64,000 bases of DNA from Planococcus shenhongbingii (lineage in GTDB: Bacteria > Bacillota > Bacilli > Bacillales_A > Planococcaceae). The DNA lies in the NCBI RefSeq assembly GCF_030413635.1, contig NZ_CP129235.1:3534001-3598000 (forward strand). Reading direction: 5' to 3'. The notes beneath the pieces were generated by a model. It did not search any database. It was not told the DNA's origin and saw nothing but the letters and a program-made list of their open reading frames with translations. The position numbers and the translations under genes were made by a program. Shown piece after piece: positions 9,094-17,120 of the stretch. Positions within the stretch are counted from its first letter, which is position 1, and the number at the start of each line of letters is the position of its first letter.

Positions 9094-9250
9094 TATTAGT
9101 ACCCTCATTTCGGAATTTCACAATTGCTTATTATATTACTAAAAATCCTCTTTGACAACAACTATTTTTGTTTATACAGAAAAATCTGTTTTTAATTCCG
9201 GATTAAATAGAGCGGTTATGGGTAAAGCTGTATATGAAGGAGGCGATTAT

Positions 9251-9721
9251 ATGGGCGAAATCACACATGTCGGGCTGGCGGTCTCCGACCTGGACAAAGC
9301 GGTGGACTGGTACGGCAAAGTCTTCGGTTTTTACATATTGGCCGGGCCGTTTGAGTTTGATGCAGAAAGCGATGAACCGGACAATATGACACAGGATTTG
9401 CAAGGGCCTGAAGTAAAAAAAATGCGCAATGTGCACTTGATGTCCCTCGGCGGAATCGGCATTGAACTATTCGAGTTTCAGGAGCCCCAATTTAAAGGCG
9501 AAACAGCGTTTCCTCACAAGGGATTTTTCCATATTTGCCTGATTGTCGATAACCTGATCGAGACTATCGAACGAATCGTTCAGCATGGCGGCAAACAGCG
9601 CAGCAAAATATGGAAAACTTCAAAAGACAAACCTCATTATCTGGTCTACACCGAGGATCCGTTCGGCAATATCATTGAATTGTATACCCGCAACACATCT
9701 GAAATGTACAGCGGAAAATAG
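9251..9721 (+). CDS. VOC (glyoxalase/bleomycin-resistance/dioxygenase) family protein
   Basis: 156 residues, two beta-alpha-beta-beta-beta modules. Candidate metal ligands sit in the family pattern: His in THVGLAVSD (about residue 6), Glu in IGIELFEFQ, His in GFFHICLIVD and Glu in FGNIIELYTR. This fits a lactoylglutathione-lyase-like or methylmalonyl-CoA-epimerase-like fold, but the reaction cannot be assigned. AAGGAGGCGATTAT precedes the ATG at 9251; the longer frame from 9152 has no ribosome binding site. Single gene. Confidence 0.85.
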   Translation: MGEITHVGLAVSDLDKAVDWYGKVFGFYILAGPFEFDAESDEPDNMTQDLQGPEVKKMRNVHLMSLGGIGIELFEFQEPQFKGETAFPHKGFFHICLIVDNLIETIERIVQHGGKQRSKIWKTSKDKPHYLVYTEDPFGNIIELYTRNTSEMYSGK

Positions 9722-9980
9722 AAAAGCGCAAGCACCTGTGTAGATTCGACGGGCCTAAGACAAACCTGCGAAGCGGCATGTTTTCAGCCGCACAGTTTCG
9801 AAAAGCAGAAGTGCCTGTCCAGCTCTGACAGGCATAAGACAGACCGGCGAAGTGGCGCTTTTTGCCACACAGCTGGGTTGGCTTATGTCCCGAAGAGCTA
9901 GGCACTGAACTAGACACCGGGTTGGCTTATGTCCCTAGAATCTTGGCGCTGGAGTCTGGACATCTAGAAAAGCGCAAGCA
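9721..9980. repeat. Mosaic of dispersed intergenic repeats
   Basis: Two adjacent related units start GAAAAGCGCAAGCACCTG (9721) and GAAAAGCAGAAGTGCCTG (9801), each with GGC(C/A)TAAGACA, a GCGAAG(C/T)GGC block and a GCC-CACAG end. They are followed by two GGCTTATGTCCC units (from about 9889 and 9924) and a third GAAAAGCGCAAGCACC at about 9966. No coding potential. Similar GCGCAAGCGCC mosaics are common between genes in Bacillales. Confidence 0.75.
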
Positions 9981-10062
9981 CCCGAAACTGAAATCTGGCT
10001 ATGAAAATTCGCATTTTATCATTGTTATGTAACCTAAAGTGTTTATACTTTCCCATCAATTC

Positions 10063-10102
10063 AAAAAACCAGCCTTTCCGCAAATCCGGATCGGCTGGTT
10101 TT
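10063..10102 (-). terminator. Intrinsic terminator of the first CoA-transferase gene
   Basis: Minus strand AAAACCAGCC, loop of about 18 bases, GGCTGGTTTTTTG, directly after the stop codon at 10111. Confidence 0.8.
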
Positions 10103-10110
10103 CTATGGTT

Positions 10111-11625
10111 TTACACCAATTGCTCTTTTTTCTGAAGCATCGTGCCTTGCTGCGCCAAATCAGCGTGCCAAGAGAAAGCCTTTTCCAGCACATGCGGTGT
10201 CTGCCCTCCGCGTGTCAACGCTTCTGCGTAATAGGCACGCATTTGTTCTTTGTACATCGGGTGCATGCAATTCTCGATGATCAAGCTTGCTCGTTCACGA
10301 GGGGCAAGCCCACGCAGATCCGCATAACCCTGCTCTGTTACCACAACATCCACATCGTGCTCAGTGTGATCTACATGAGTGACGAAAGGAACAATGCTTG
10401 AAATTTTTCCTTCTTTGGCAATCGACTTTGTAACAAAGACGGCGAGGCGTGCATTGCGCGCGAAATCTCCAGAGCCTCCGATGCCGTTCATCATTTTCGT
10501 TCCGGACACATGCGTCGAGTTGACGTTTCCGTAAATATCGAATTCCAATGCCGTATTGATCGAAATCAACCCGAGGCGGCGAATGATTTCCGGATGGTTG
10601 GAAATTTCCTGCGGCCGCATGATGATTTTATCTCGGTACTTCTCAAAATCACTGTAAACCTGCTCCATTTTCAGCTCCGATAACGTGATTGAGCAGCATG
10701 AAGCAAAATTGACTTTGCCTGCATCCATCAAATCGAATACGGCGTCCTGCAGCACTTCCGAGTAAACTTCCAGATTTTCAAATTCGGAATCGACCATGCC
10801 ATGCAAAACTGCGTTCGCAACCGACCCAATGCCGGACTGCAACGGCGCTAATTCTTCGGTCAAACGGCCTGCCCGGATTTCCGAACGCAGGAATTCCAGC
10901 AAGTGATCCGCCATGATTTTCGTTTCCGCATCCGGCGGTACGATTGTGGAAGGCGAATCTTTTTGCTCGGTAAACACGATGCCGCGGATTTTTTCCAAAT
11001 CCACAGGAATGCCAGGTACGCCAATACGGTCATCCGTTTTTGTCAATGGAATCGGCATGCGTTCTCCTTGCTTGCCTGTATCGTAAATATCATGAACTCC
11101 TTCGAATAGTTCGGGCTGGGCCATATTGATTTCCACGATAATGTTTTTCGCATGTTTTGCGAAGATCGCCGAGTTGCCGACAGACGTCGTCGGGATGATC
11201 ATGCCATCTTCGGTTATCGAAAGCGCTTCCACGATTGCAAAGTCAATAGCTTCAATTACGTTAGCGCGAATCCATTCTGCCGTATGCGATAAATGATGAT
11301 CGACAAACAGCATTTCGCCATTGTTGATTTTTTTGCGCATTGCCGGTTCTGCCTGGAACGGCAAGCGTTTGTTCACGATGCCCGCTTCTGCGAACAATCG
11401 GTCGATGTCGGACCCTAAAGAAGCTCCTGTAAAGACGTTCACTTTAAATTCTTCTGTCTCTGCACGTTTCACTAATGCGAAAGGAACCGCTTTCACGTCT
11501 CCAGCACGTGTAAACCCGCTAAGTCCCAAAGTCATGCCGTCGCTGATCCATGAAGCTGCTTCTTCCGGTGACACCACACGGTCTTGCAGCTGAGTGGCTT
11601 TAATCCGATCAAATTGCTTTTCCAT
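10111..11625 (-). CDS. Acetyl-CoA hydrolase / succinyl-CoA:acetate CoA-transferase family, copy 1
   Basis: Class I CoA-transferase, 504 residues, likely exchanging CoA between succinate and acetate (or hydrolysing acetyl-CoA). Landmarks: GMTLGLSGFTRAGDVKAVP near 30, FTGASLGSDID near 70, the catalytic Glu in LEVYSEVLQDAVFDL near 290, the oxyanion-loop region GNVNSTHVSGTKMMNGIGGS near 385, and DHTEHDVDVVVTEQGYADLR near 430. About 85% identical by eye to the copy at 12512-14005. I chose the ATG at 11625 by alignment with that copy; a GTG at 11634 is an alternative. Its ribosome binding site lies inside a perfect inverted repeat (see 11633-11677). The convergent layout with VOC suggests an independent unit. 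Confidence 0.88.
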   Translation of the reverse strand: MEKQFDRIKATQLQDRVVSPEEAASWISDGMTLGLSGFTRAGDVKAVPFALVKRAETEEFKVNVFTGASLGSDIDRLFAEAGIVNKRLPFQAEPAMRKKINNGEMLFVDHHLSHTAEWIRANVIEAIDFAIVEALSITEDGMIIPTTSVGNSAIFAKHAKNIIVEINMAQPELFEGVHDIYDTGKQGERMPIPLTKTDDRIGVPGIPVDLEKIRGIVFTEQKDSPSTIVPPDAETKIMADHLLEFLRSEIRAGRLTEELAPLQSGIGSVANAVLHGMVDSEFENLEVYSEVLQDAVFDLMDAGKVNFASCCSITLSELKMEQVYSDFEKYRDKIIMRPQEISNHPEIIRRLGLISINTALEFDIYGNVNSTHVSGTKMMNGIGGSGDFARNARLAVFVTKSIAKEGKISSIVPFVTHVDHTEHDVDVVVTEQGYADLRGLAPRERASLIIENCMHPMYKEQMRAYYAEALTRGGQTPHVLEKAFSWHADLAQQGTMLQKKEQLV

Positions 11626-11632
11626 ACTTATC

Positions 11633-11677
11633 ACTCTCTCTAACTTTTTAGATAATTCTATCGTACTTAGAGAGAGT
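11633..11677 (-). promoter_or_regulatory. 11-bp inverted repeat overlapping the CoA-transferase ribosome binding site
   Basis: Arms ACTCTCTCTAA (11633-11643 on +) and TTAGAGAGAGT (11667-11677) are perfect complements with a 23-base spacer. In the mRNA the downstream arm contains the AGAGAG-type ribosome binding site just before the start codon, so a folded leader would hide it. It could alternatively be a protein operator. Confidence 0.55.
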
Positions 11678-11748
11678 TTTGAGTTATATGGAATGGATTA
11701 AGGAGTTGTTGGCTAAAGCAGCAAATTCCATGCCTGAAGCAGCATTTT

Positions 11749-12393
11749 TTAAAATCCGAGCAATTTCCGAAAATAGCTTGAGTACGACTGGCTGACCGGG
11801 ATGCGGGCTCCGTTGTTCATTGACAGCAAAAAAGTGGAGTGGGTATCCGGATAAATCTCTTCTATATGATGGACATTTACGATAAATGACCGGTGGCAGC
11901 GGATGAACAAATCACGCGGCAGCAAATACTCGAATTCCTGAAGCGAGTTTTTATTGGTGCCTGAAAAGCCCTCTGCATGCACATGGGTTTTGCGGTCTTT
12001 CACTTCCAGGAATTTTACATCGCTGAAAGGAATCGGCTTCCAGCCATCGGCACTTTTCACCGTCACCACTGACTTGCCTTCCGTAAACGCCGGGTAAATC
12101 GCCATTACGCAGCCCTGCACTTCCCCGCCTTGTTCAAACGGCACCGCCATGCCGTGATACGGTACGCCAAAAATCTCCTTATCAATAAATTCAGAGGCTT
12201 TCTGCCGGGTCGCCAGCGCCTTGTAGGCTATCGTCCCTTCCTTTACGGGATCGCCTTCCTGGATTTTCAAATCAATCCGCTTGCTCGGCCGGTAATAGAT
12301 GTATTCTTTCGTATTGGATACCGCAATCGAGATTTCATCTGAAAATAATTCTCCGATGACATCAAGCAGCGAACCAGATGTAAACTTATCCAT
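11749..12393 (-). CDS. LytTR-family transcriptional regulator with N-terminal sensor-like domain
   Basis: 214 residues. The C-terminal half (about 115-214) is a LytTR DNA-binding domain: PFSDVKFLEVKDRKTHVHA, FIRCHRSFIVNVHHIEEIYP and ARIPVSQSYSSYFRKLLGF are its hallmarks. The N-terminal 110 residues look like a small PAS/GAF-type sensor with no response-regulator receiver, so it is not a standard two-component regulator. AGGAGGTCC precedes the ATG. It lies between two CoA-transferase paralogues on the same strand, which makes them the obvious candidate targets. Confidence 0.85.
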   Translation of the reverse strand: MDKFTSGSLLDVIGELFSDEISIAVSNTKEYIYYRPSKRIDLKIQEGDPVKEGTIAYKALATRQKASEFIDKEIFGVPYHGMAVPFEQGGEVQGCVMAIYPAFTEGKSVVTVKSADGWKPIPFSDVKFLEVKDRKTHVHAEGFSGTNKNSLQEFEYLLPRDLFIRCHRSFIVNVHHIEEIYPDTHSTFLLSMNNGARIPVSQSYSSYFRKLLGF

Positions 12394-12462
12394 AACGGAC
12401 CTCCTGTTTTCTTTCCTTCTATAAATTATAGCCTACTCCAAGAGCAGCTTCCCACTCCAAAC

Positions 12463-12496
12463 GAAAACAGCCGCCCCATAACAGGGCGGCTGTTCG
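12463..12496 (-). terminator. Intrinsic terminator of the second CoA-transferase gene
   Basis: Minus strand AACAGCCGCCC-tgttat-GGGGCGGCTGTTTTCGTTT, located just downstream of the stop codon at 12512. Confidence 0.85.
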
Positions 12497-12511
12497 ATTT
12501 TCAGACATATT

Positions 12512-14005
12512 TTAAAGCATCGTGCCGGTCTGAGCCAATTTGGCATGCCAGGAAAAAGCTTTTTCCAGCACATGCGGCGTCTGGCCTCCGCGTGTCAGCG
12601 CTTCTGCGTAATAAGCGCGCATTTGTTCTTTGTACATTGGATGCACACAATTCTCGATGATCAATGCAGCGCGTTCACGGGGAGCAAGTCCACGCAAATC
12701 CGCATAACCCTGCTCCGTCACTACGATGTCGACATCGTGTTCAGTATGGTCAATATGCGTAGCAAACGGCACCACACTGGAAATCTTACCGCCTTTGGCA
12801 ATCGATTTCGTCACAAAAATGGAAAGGCGCGCGTTGCGGGCAAAGTCACCGGAACCGCCAATGCCATTCATCATTTTCGTCCCCGACACATGTGTTGAGT
12901 TGACGTTGCCGTAGATATCAAATTCCAATGCCGTGTTAATGGAGATCAAACCGAGTCGACGGATAACTTCCGGATGGTTGGAAATCTCCTGCGGCCGCAA
13001 GATGATTTTATCGCGGTACTTTTCAAAGTTACTGTAAACTTGCTCCATTTTCTGCTGCGATAAGGTAATGGAAGAACTTGAAGCCACTCTTACTTTCCCC
13101 GCATCGATCAAATCAAATACCGCGTCCTGCAGCACTTCCGAGTAGACTTCCAAATCTTCGAATTCCGAGTCGATCAAACCTTGCAGGACCGAGTTTGCAA
13201 CCGAGCCGATGCCCGACTGCAGCGGTGCCAGTTTTTCTGTCAAGCGGCCTGCGCGAACTTCCGAGCGCAGGAATTCAATCAGGTGGCCAGCCATAATCTC
13301 TGTTTCTTCATCTGATGGCATAATTGTGGAAGGAGAATCCTTTTGGTCTGTATACACGATCCCCCGAATTTTTCCCATATCTACTGGTATACCGGGCACT
13401 CCGATGCGGTCATCCGCATGTGTCAGTGGAATCGGAGGCCGCTCCCCTTGTTTGCCGGTATCGTAGATATCATGAATCCCTTCAAACAATACCGGCTGGG
13501 CCGTATTGATTTCTACGATAACGTTTTTCGCATACTGTACAAAAAGGGCTGAGTTGCCGACTGACGTCGTCGGAATGATCAATCCGTCTTCCGTTATCGA
13601 CAATGCTTCAATAATGGCAAAATCGATCGGTTCGATGACGCCGGCTTTAATCCATTCCGCAGTCTGGGACAAATGGTGGTCGACAAACAGCATTTCACCT
13701 TCATTAATTTTTCTGCGCATCACGGGATCTGCCTGAAACGGCAAGCGTTTGTTGACGATGCCCGCTTCTGCGAACAATTTATCGATATCCGAGCCTAAAG
13801 AAGCGCCGGTAAAAACATTCACTTTAAAACTTTCAGTTTCGGCTCGTTTAATCAACGCCAGAGGAACCGCTTTGGCATCCCCGGCCCGTGTAAATCCGCT
13901 GAGTCCGAGTGTCATTCCGTCCTGAATCCAAGAAGCTGCAACATCCGCATCAATAACCCGTTCTTGCAATTGAGTCGATTTAATCCGTTCAATGGTTTGT
14001 TCCAT
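12512..14005 (-). CDS. Acetyl-CoA hydrolase / succinyl-CoA:acetate CoA-transferase family, copy 2
   Basis: Class I CoA-transferase, 497 residues, close paralogue of the gene at 10111-11625, with the same landmarks (GLSGFTRAGDAKAVP, VNVFTGASLGSDID, catalytic Glu in VYSEVLQDAVFDLIDAGK, STHVSGTKMMNGIGGSGDFA). GAAAGGTGA lies 6 bases before the ATG at 14005, so the 3 extra residues of the longer frame are dropped. Differences such as VASSSSITLSQQK against NFASCCSITLSEL in copy 1 show that the two have diverged; both keep the catalytic residues, so neither looks broken. Confidence 0.88.
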   Translation of the reverse strand: MEQTIERIKSTQLQERVIDADVAASWIQDGMTLGLSGFTRAGDAKAVPLALIKRAETESFKVNVFTGASLGSDIDKLFAEAGIVNKRLPFQADPVMRRKINEGEMLFVDHHLSQTAEWIKAGVIEPIDFAIIEALSITEDGLIIPTTSVGNSALFVQYAKNVIVEINTAQPVLFEGIHDIYDTGKQGERPPIPLTHADDRIGVPGIPVDMGKIRGIVYTDQKDSPSTIMPSDEETEIMAGHLIEFLRSEVRAGRLTEKLAPLQSGIGSVANSVLQGLIDSEFEDLEVYSEVLQDAVFDLIDAGKVRVASSSSITLSQQKMEQVYSNFEKYRDKIILRPQEISNHPEVIRRLGLISINTALEFDIYGNVNSTHVSGTKMMNGIGGSGDFARNARLSIFVTKSIAKGGKISSVVPFATHIDHTEHDVDIVVTEQGYADLRGLAPRERAALIIENCVHPMYKEQMRAYYAEALTRGGQTPHVLEKAFSWHAKLAQTGTML

Positions 14006-14410
14006 CACTGTCACCTTTCGTGGCTTGATTGTTTTCCTTGCTTACCTATAATTATACCTTACCTCGCCAGGCCGCCATTAACCCCCCGCTCTCTGTTTCA
14101 ACTATATTAATCTTTTTATTCACATCGCTGTAACAAATCAACCAATCGTTTTCTGTATTGTAAGCGGTTTATTTGCATTTGGATAAAGTAATTTTCAAAT
14201 AATTATTATCTTAGAACTAGCGTAAACCCCTCTGCTTCAAGATTTAAAAATTATGAGAATATTTATATTAAGAAATAACAAATTACTTTGGAACTATGGT
14301 AAATTTATGTTAAAAACACATTGACTTTACGGGTTAATCATCATAATATATGAAAGTTGTCAAACAAGTAACGTTTGTACAATAACTTAAACTGGAACGA
14401 GGCACTTTTA
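14006..14410. other. Divergent intergenic region
   Basis: About 400 AT-rich bases between the divergent CoA-transferase and MFS genes. I find one good promoter toward the MFS gene (14321-14349). A TTTATTTGCATTTG close to the 7863 repeat occurs near 14168. No ORF or RNA gene is recognisable. Confidence 0.6.
14321..14349 (+). promoter_or_regulatory. Predicted SigA promoter of MFS copy 1
   Basis: TTGACT at 14321-14326, 17-base spacer, TAATAT at 14344-14349. Confidence 0.65.
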
Positions 14411-15643
14411 ATGTCTTCAACTCAACGGAAAAAAATCAGTATTTTAATGATTACAATATTTATTACTATAACGAGTTTCGGAATTACCGGTCCGGTGATT
14501 CCCGCTTATCTGGAATCGATCAATCAAGGCGGAATGGCATCAGGAATGATTATCGCCATTTTCGCCGGTGCACAGCTTCTGTTTGCTCCGCTTGGCGGCA
14601 AATGGACCGATCAATTTGGCCGCCGCAAGATGATTATCATCGGTTTGGTGATGATTACTGTCGGCGGTTTTTTATTTTATTCGACTGATACTTTGTGGAT
14701 GTTATACGCTTCCCGTGTAATCAGCGGCATTGGCGACGCGTTTTTGCTGCCGGCTGTATTTGCCTATACGGCAGACATCACGACGCCAGAGCAGCGCGCT
14801 AAAGGCACCGGACTTGTGACGGCGTCGATGTCCATGGGGCTTGTCGCCGGGCCGGCCATCATGTTGTTCATGTCTGATTTCAGCATAAAGGCGCCGTTTC
14901 TGATGTCCGCTTTCATCTCGCTTGGTGCCGTACTGTTTGCCATTGCGTTCTTAAAAGAAAGCGACCCGGCACGAACCGAGCAAGCGAATGTGCGAAATCT
15001 TGGCGACGAAGAGTCGCTGTCCAAGAAACTCGCCCGTTCTGCCAAGATGCCTTATTTTGTTCCGCTGGTCATCACGTTTGTCATGAGTTTCGGATTGATC
15101 GCTTATGAATCAATTTTCGGCTTAGTCCTCAATGATGAATTCAATGCCAGCGTGCAGGATATTGCCGTCATGTGCATCGCTATCCAAGGTGTGAGTGTTT
15201 TGACGCAGCTTTTTGCTGTTGAACGGCTGATTCGCCGCTTCGGCGAAGTGCCGGTCCTGATCGCTTTTCTGATTGTCGCATCAGCTGGTTTCTTATTGGC
15301 GCTTGTTGCCGGAACTTATGCCATGTTCTTTGTCGTGACATTGATCATTTTCATGGCGATGTCGATTCTTCGCCCGGTGCTCAATATCCTGATCTCGAAA
15401 CTGGCCAAAGGCGAAGTGGGCTTTGCTATGGGGCTCAGCACTTCCTTTATGGGAATCGGAAATGTTATCGGCCCGGTTTCTGCAGGGATGCTATACGACA
15501 TCAACCTGGTTTTCCCTTTCATCCTCGGTTTGAGCATGCTTGCCGTGACCATTTCGATTACTGTCGTCTGGCATTTTTCACGCAGCAAAAAAGCGGCTTT
15601 GCCAGATGCAGCTCTTCCACTTGAAGCTGAATCCGCCGTTTAA
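14411..15643 (+). CDS. MFS drug:H+ antiporter-like transporter, tandem copy 1
   Basis: 410 residues, 12 predicted membrane helices, DHA1 type. Motif A is GGKWTDQFGRRKM near residue 72 and the N-terminus SFGITGPVIPAYLESINQGG matches the NorA-like group. Motif C, the antiporter motif that reads GPGIGGFLA in copies 2 and 3, is GLVAGPAIMLFMSDF here: both glycines of the IGG are replaced. I moved the start from 14375 to the ATG at 14411, which follows GAGG and aligns with MSSEQRKK and MSADQRKK of the paralogues. Confidence 0.85.
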   Translation: MSSTQRKKISILMITIFITITSFGITGPVIPAYLESINQGGMASGMIIAIFAGAQLLFAPLGGKWTDQFGRRKMIIIGLVMITVGGFLFYSTDTLWMLYASRVISGIGDAFLLPAVFAYTADITTPEQRAKGTGLVTASMSMGLVAGPAIMLFMSDFSIKAPFLMSAFISLGAVLFAIAFLKESDPARTEQANVRNLGDEESLSKKLARSAKMPYFVPLVITFVMSFGLIAYESIFGLVLNDEFNASVQDIAVMCIAIQGVSVLTQLFAVERLIRRFGEVPVLIAFLIVASAGFLLALVAGTYAMFFVVTLIIFMAMSILRPVLNILISKLAKGEVGFAMGLSTSFMGIGNVIGPVSAGMLYDINLVFPFILGLSMLAVTISITVVWHFSRSKKAALPDAALPLEAESAV

Positions 15644-15656
15644 GGATTCAGCTTTC
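15622..15656 (+). terminator. Stem-loop overlapping the stop codon of MFS copy 1
   Basis: GAAGCTGAATCC / GGATTCAGCTTTC pair across a 9-base loop containing the TAA; the T-run is weak, so termination may be partial. Confidence 0.6.
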
Positions 15657-15732
15657 TAATTTAACTTTACCGTTTCTGACGCCCTGCTTTTGCGGAATGA
15701 AATTTACTTTATAGAAATGAGGCTTTACTGTA

Positions 15733-16965
15733 ATGTCTTCTGAACAACGCAAAAAAATCACCATTTTAATGGTGAATATGTTTATTGCCATCGCCAGTTT
15801 TGGAATTATCGTCCCGATCCTGCCGGCTTATCTCGTATCAATCAACCAAGGCGGAACTGCTGCCGGATTGATGATCGCTATCTTCGCCGGTGCACAGCTT
15901 CTGTTTTCCCCGCTTGGCGGGAAATGGGCCGATGTTTACGGGCCGCGCAAAGTCATTATCCTGGGATTGTCGCTGCTGACGATTTCCATGCTGATGTTTT
16001 ATGCAACCGATTCAATCTGGATTCTTTATGCTTCACGCATCGTCGGCGGAATCGGCGATGCCTTTCTCGTCCCCGGCATCTTTACTTATGTAGCGGGCAT
16101 CACGACAGCAGCGCAGCGGGCGAAAGGCACCGGCCTGGTCACCGCCTCGATGTCGCTTGGACTGGTCATCGGACCCGGAATCGGCGGCTTCTTAGCGGAA
16201 GTCGACTTGAAATTGCCTTTCCTTGTATCAGCGATTGTGACGTTCACCGCCGTCTTGTTCTCCCTTGTGTTACTGAAAGAAATCAAGCCGACTGCCGACA
16301 GCACAAAGCAGGCAGAGGAATTCGCAAATGACGAGTCGATGCTCCAGCAAATCGGCCGTTCGGTCAAAATGCCGTACTTCATTCCATTGATCATCACATT
16401 TGTCATGAGTTTCGGACTGGTCGCTTATGAATCGGTCATCGGCATGTATTTAACAAATGAATTCGGTTCAACTTCCAAAGACATCGCCATGATGATCACT
16501 GCTACCGGGCTTGTCAGCGTAATCGTCCAAGTGTTTGCCGTCGACCGTCTGATCCGCCGCTTCGGCGAAGTGCCGGTGTTGATCTCGTTTCTTGGCCTTG
16601 CCACTGCCGGTTTCCTACTGTCGCTTGTTGCCGGAAGCTACGCTGCGTTCTTCGGCGTATCGCTCGTCATTTTCCTGGCGATGGCAATTCTTCGACCGGT
16701 GCTCAATATCCTGATTTCCAAAATGGCGCAAGGTGAAGTCGGCTTTGCGATGGGCATGAACACTTCCTATATGAGCCTCGGGAATGTACTCGGGCCGCTC
16801 TCGGCAGGTTTGTTGTTTGATGTGAATATCAACTACCCGTTCATCCTCGGGCTTGGCTTATTGATCGTCACACTTTCAATAGCAGTGGCATGGCGCAGTT
16901 CCCGTGCCGCCAAAACCATCGCACTTATGCGCAATGAAGAACTTGAAACTGAACCTCTTGTTTAA
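15733..16965 (+). CDS. MFS drug:H+ antiporter-like transporter, tandem copy 2
   Basis: 410 residues, 12 membrane helices. Motif A is GGKWADVYGPRKV, in which the usual first Arg of GRR is Pro; motif C is intact (GLVIGPGIGGFLAEVD near 135). The C-terminal half has FGLVAYESVIGMYL and RRFGEVPVLISFLG, shared almost word for word with copies 1 and 3. Start at ATG 15733 after ATGAGGC. Separated from copy 1 by 89 bases and ending in its own terminator, so the three paralogues look like separate transcription units. Confidence 0.87.
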   Translation: MSSEQRKKITILMVNMFIAIASFGIIVPILPAYLVSINQGGTAAGLMIAIFAGAQLLFSPLGGKWADVYGPRKVIILGLSLLTISMLMFYATDSIWILYASRIVGGIGDAFLVPGIFTYVAGITTAAQRAKGTGLVTASMSLGLVIGPGIGGFLAEVDLKLPFLVSAIVTFTAVLFSLVLLKEIKPTADSTKQAEEFANDESMLQQIGRSVKMPYFIPLIITFVMSFGLVAYESVIGMYLTNEFGSTSKDIAMMITATGLVSVIVQVFAVDRLIRRFGEVPVLISFLGLATAGFLLSLVAGSYAAFFGVSLVIFLAMAILRPVLNILISKMAQGEVGFAMGMNTSYMSLGNVLGPLSAGLLFDVNINYPFILGLGLLIVTLSIAVAWRSSRAAKTIALMRNEELETEPLV

Positions 16966-16981
16966 GAGGTTCAGTTTTTTT
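16946..16981 (+). terminator. Intrinsic terminator overlapping the stop codon of MFS copy 2
   Basis: AAACTGAACCTC / GAGGTTCAGTTT stem followed by T residues; the TAA is in the loop. Confidence 0.88.
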
Positions 16982-17034
16982 GAAGAAAAATTTCAACTGC
17001 CGAAATAAAATTTATCAAAGCCGGTTTCGTTGTA

Positions 17035-17063
17035 TTGACAAAAACTGGCTGCTCAAATAGTAT
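17035..17063 (+). promoter_or_regulatory. Predicted SigA promoter of MFS copy 3
   Basis: TTGACA at 17035-17040, 17-base spacer, TAGTAT at 17058-17063, 58 bases before the start codon. Confidence 0.75.
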
Positions 17064-17120
17064 AGGTAAGCTGAGCAAAAAACTCCGTACCAGTATATAG
17101 ATGAAAAGAGGGTATCACCC

